Source: Pyricularia pennisetigena (taxonomy: Eukaryota; Ascomycota; Sordariomycetes; Magnaporthales; Pyriculariaceae). Taken from it: a DNA stretch of 64,000 bases. The position numbers and the translations under genes were made by a program. The notes under the pieces were generated by a model. The model saw only the letters and a list, made by a program, of their open reading frames with translations, made no database searches and had not been told where the DNA came from. Positions 60,569 through 64,000 of this stretch are shown here, in pieces. How positions within the stretch are numbered: position 1 is the stretch's first letter; each line of letters starts with the position of its first letter. The stretch lies in contig NC_043743.1 in NCBI RefSeq assembly GCF_004337985.1, forward strand, positions 2,712,543 through 2,776,542, written 5' to 3'.

Positions 60569-63500
60569 GATGGCGGCGGGCACTCAAGTCAGTCAGTCCA
60601 CTCAATATCGGATAGTCGCCGCTTCCTGTCGCTAAAAAAATAAAAAAAAACTGTGACTGGCTGACTGCCTGCGGTCAAAGTGGTATTGGCTGAAAATCAA
60701 GATATGAAAGTAAACAAGGAAGGTGGGCACGGGCAGGCCGTAGCCCCGTTCGAGTCGAGGTTGCCCACGATTTGACTCGTGGAAACTGCCTATCGAGATT
60801 CGGGTGGGCCAGGAGAGAATGTCCAGACGACTGATTGCCTATTACACAGGATAGATTGGCCTGTCTTAGGTAGGCAATACCCGGCCGGCTACTAAATTCT
60901 CCCAATATTGTCGATCGAGGTCGCCAAGGGTGCGCGTGCGATCCAGGTTGGTGACCAAGTAATAACAAACGCTAGGGATGGTCTCTTTTTCTGTCGCTGG
61001 TAGTACAACCCAACCCCCAATCCAGAGGACCAGGTTTGGTTTTGTTAGATTAGGGTCAAAAGGGGAGACTTGGCGTGGCGTCCGGCGCAAAGCCAACCAG
61101 CCTCGTGTCAACGGCGACTGAGTTGTATTTTGCGGGGTATAACCAATTTCTTTGCTGTACAGACGGAATAAGGCCGGTGGTGTTTTACTTCTTTCTGACA
61201 AACAATTGTGGACGGTGTCTTAGACAATAGCCGTGAACGAAGCGCGCAAAAAGAAGAAAGGCGGGCGACGGAAAGAGGGCCGGCGACGGAGACTCGTCGA
61301 TCTTGGCCGATCCAACAAGGGCGTACCTACGGCATGGAATTTCAGAGATGTGATCAAAGTTGATCCTTGCGAATGAACAATGCGCCTATTTTAGGCAATG
61401 TAGTTGCACTGCCAACAGTGCATGATAACAAAAGACCAGACATCAATATGGTACCTGACCGCGCAGATACGAATTGAACAGACTGCGCGGCTGAATCCAA
61501 AGCCTGACGAAATGCTTCTGGAGCCAAAAGCAACCCAAGGAGAAAGGAGAAAGCAACAAACCCTGTTCATCCCATGGCCGTGGCCAACCCCTGCAACTTT
61601 TTACATTATCTTCAGCGCGATGGGTTTTCGATAAATTATATGCAACGACAGGGATATTACTGTTCTTCGTCGTACAGTGTTATTCTTTTCATTTTTTTTG
61701 TCCTTCCCTCCTCTTGGTCTGATAATATTAATCGCTTCACATTATTCATTTTATACTCTGGAGGCATGACAACCCGAACCGAAACCCTCCACTTTACATT
61801 CCTTCCCCAAACCCAATTACCGTTCCCTCCCGCCCCTGGGTACTTTGGTGTCCTTTAGAGCGCGGCAGGCTACCTAGCCTTGCCGTGTCTTTGACCTAGC
61901 CTCCCTTTAGTTCGACTGGGCTACTTAAAGCGCTTCCCAAGTCCCCTGAAGCCAAATGCACCCTTTTTTTTTTTTTTTTTACTAGCCTAGTCCAGACTCT
62001 GGAATCTGTTGTCGAGCTACCTATAGGCCCGTGAGGGATAACAGAGTTCCCCCACCACCGCCAATCATCAATCAACCACTTTCCAGTACCTGTAGTGTAC
62101 TCTGGTGCGTCCACCCTGTTGCAACCAAATTCTCATTTCCGCGCACCCCACCTCCGTCGTCAACCTGCATTTATTCGCGCGCTTTTGGCCAGGGGCATCT
62201 GCACAGAAATCAAGGCTCACCCCTGGCACCAAAAAAGAAACGATCGGCATACCAGTTTGGTGTGGAAAGGAGAAAAAAATTGAAAGCCCCTCCCTCCCCT
62301 CGTCCGGGGCAGCACTGCACCCGTGTTGCCGCGATTCGTTAGATTATGCTGCTCAATTGGCGTGCCTCTATACCGGTAGCGAGGTATTTATTGGCTTACA
62401 TAACATATGCACTTTTATTAATGTACTTCGGACCCATCAACATTGCTCGTTGGTTTTATCCAGGTTTCGTTCACCGCCGACTTATGACTATTTGTGAGGT
62501 TATATTATACAAGCTGATAAGCTGCTTTCTGTGTCGTTTTTTTTTTCTCGTCTCATACCCTTGGCTATACGTTATGTTTCTTCAATTCCATCTGTGCACA
62601 CCTCCAGGCTGCTACTGCAGGTAGGTTGCTGCATTCAAATACCAGCCTTGCCGACGTTTCGTACTCGAACAGACAATTTCCAAGGACGTGCTGGTCTGTA
62701 TTTCGACCTTGTGGCTTTCGGCGCTGGGGAAAAGCAATCTCCGTCGATGGCGTACCCAAAATATCTGAACTAGCCATCCAGAAGGGGCAATTTTCTTGAG
62801 CATCAACTTCAGCGGCGCGGCTGGCTACCCGGACCCGCAAACTACCGATGCACGGCTGACGGTTAGGCGCAGGTCCCAAGGACGGGAGCGGAAAGGGACT
62901 GGCCCAAGCTTTTCAAAAGCCTCAATTGCCCAATAGATCCTACCGAAAAGAATCATCATTCCCAGTCACGAAAAAACTGTTAGGCCAACATATTTAGTTA
63001 TTTAGGTAGCAAGGCCGAGACGGCCCATAACCAGTCGCTAGTCTGCTCGTTTCTATTTGTTGGCCAAAGCGACAAGCCCATCTTTTTGCCGGCTTTCAAC
63101 ATAGGAAAGCAAAGATGTTGAAGTTCTTTTGTCTCCCCCCGTTAACGCCGATTGTTGAATGCTTCCCCTGCGGTATCTGAATGCCTAGTGTATCTATGTA
63201 TGTGACCGGGGAAACCCCGGAGAGTATGCGCAAATGTCTCTGTTGAAAAAGACGCCTCCACTCCGAGCAAAGATGCATCCAGAACCCTTTTTTATCCCGC
63301 CCCAGGTATTGTAAACGAAAATTCCAAAGCAAAAAAATCAGGTTCGTTGAGAACCGTACGCCAGCCTTTTATCATTCCCAGTCATAACCTGCTAAAAGAC
63401 AAATCGAAATTGCGGAAGGAAAAAAACAAGAAAAAAGAAAAATAGAACAAGAAAAAATGGTGGCAGTCACCGTGATTATGGTGCTGGTCCGATGAAGGTA

Positions 63501-63601
63501 GTAGGTATCATGAGATGAGAAAGAAGAGTTTGTGAAAAAGGCGAAAGCAGACCAGACGTTGAATCCGCTGCTCTAAAAGAACTTATGCACCTGCAATTCG
63601 T
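60569..63601. other. Long upstream region of the coiled-coil gene
   Basis: 3 kb between two minus-strand genes: the promoter and leader of the coiled-coil gene, and the 3' flank of SAM synthetase. It has A/T-runs (60644-60652, about 61965-61980). Frames on both strands lack gene-like features. The length is unusual compared with the other gaps and may mark a long leader or regulatory region. Confidence 0.45.
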
Positions 63602-64000
63602 CTAGAACTTGAGGGCCTTGGGCTTCTCCCAGCTGAAGCTCTGATTGGTACCGAAGTGGCCATTCTTGGCAGTCTGGCGGTAGATGGGCTTGGCAAGGTC
63701 AAGCTCCTTGACAATGACACCGGGCTTCATGTCGAAGTTGTCACGGATAATCTGGACCAGCTCATCCGAGGTCTTCTCCGATGTGCCGTAGGTGTCGACG
63801 TAGATCGACAGAGGCTCAGCAACACCAATAGCGTACGACAGCTGGACAAGAGCACGGCGGGCCAGACCGGCGGCAACCAGCGACTTGGCAATCCAGCGGC
63901 CAAGGTAAGCGGCCGAGCGGTCGACCTTGGAGAAGTCCTTTCCGGAGAAAGCACCACCACCGTGGGCACCCCAGCCACCGTACGTGTCAACAATGATCTT
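63602..64000 (-). CDS. S-adenosylmethionine synthetase, C-terminal part
   Basis: 132 residues of the C-terminal end; the gene continues past the right edge. The stop is TAG at 63602-63604. The visible sequence contains the signature [19 protein letters not shown], the second SAM synthetase signature, and then [20 protein letters not shown] and [21 protein letters not shown]. The enzyme makes S-adenosylmethionine from methionine and ATP in the cytosol, as a homo-oligomer. The sequence is highly conserved and intact in this part. No intron appears in this segment. Codon choice is C-biased in third positions, as expected for an abundant housekeeping enzyme. Confidence 0.97.
   Translation of the reverse strand, partial: KIIVDTYGGWGAHGGGAFSGKDFSKVDRSAAYLGRWIAKSLVAAGLARRALVQLSYAIGVAEPLSIYVDTYGTSEKTSDELVQIIRDNFDMKPGVIVKELDLAKPIYRQTAKNGHFGTNQSFSWEKPKALKF

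Noticed and set aside
1..64000. CRISPR array, bacterial operon or prophage
   Set aside because: Spliceosomal introns, TATA/CT-rich leaders and fungal families show eukaryotic DNA. No direct-repeat/spacer array was found.

Overview
The window is nuclear DNA of a filamentous ascomycete (Pezizomycotina), most likely a Sordariomycete. The basis is short canonical introns (about 59-130 bp, GTRNGT/YAG), a lone dispersed 5S rRNA gene of the Neurospora type, a tRNA-His, typical fungal families (NLP, TANGO2/NRDE, NRPS-like reductase, NACHT relic, HExxH secreted protein) and abundant homopolymer and dinucleotide tracts between genes. I cannot name the species; Magnaporthales-like is only a guess.

Layout. 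1-5.4 kb: the 3' end of a Yip1-type membrane protein (+), a three-exon RCC1 Ran-GEF (-) and a three-exon CxC-rich metallothionein-like protein (-). 5.4-13 kb: a gene-poor, AT-rich stretch with a frameshifted relic of an SLC45/Sut1-type sugar transporter and one small secreted cysteine-free protein. 13-18 kb: a doubtful two-exon mini-gene (-), a small secreted four-cysteine protein (+), a short-chain dehydrogenase (-) and an NLP (necrosis- and ethylene-inducing-like protein) gene (+). 20-28 kb: TANGO2-family protein (+), two tightly packed minus-strand hypotheticals and TFIIH subunit Tfb2 (-). 28.4-33 kb: an eight-exon hotdog thioesterase (+) with a 19-nt exon, a multi-pass membrane protein (-) and a secreted HEASH-motif putative metalloprotease (-). 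33.9-41.7 kb: a 1232-residue LRRC40-like leucine-rich repeat protein (-) and a three-exon membrane fatty acid desaturase (-). 42-49.8 kb: a decayed accessory stretch with a possible lipase fragment, a 4 x 13 bp tandem repeat, a 5S rRNA gene, a small MGCC-type acylated protein, tRNA-His(GTG) and a NACHT/STAND NLR relic. 49.8-64 kb: a type I membrane protein (-), a 1106-residue A-T-R (NRPS-like) reductase (+), a large coiled-coil protein (-) and the 3' end of S-adenosylmethionine synthetase (-).

Housekeeping genes (RCC1, Tfb2, Yip1, SAM synthetase) are interleaved with accessory ones. The 11-18 kb block holds three predicted secreted products in a repeat-rich setting and looks like a host-interaction neighbourhood. 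I found no convincing new multi-gene system. The most notable items are several multi-exon genes assembled by splice logic (thioesterase, HEASH protein, multi-pass membrane protein, CxC protein, type I membrane protein), the decayed NLR and transporter, and the unusual 83-bp spacing of the two hypotheticals at 21.7-25.1 kb.
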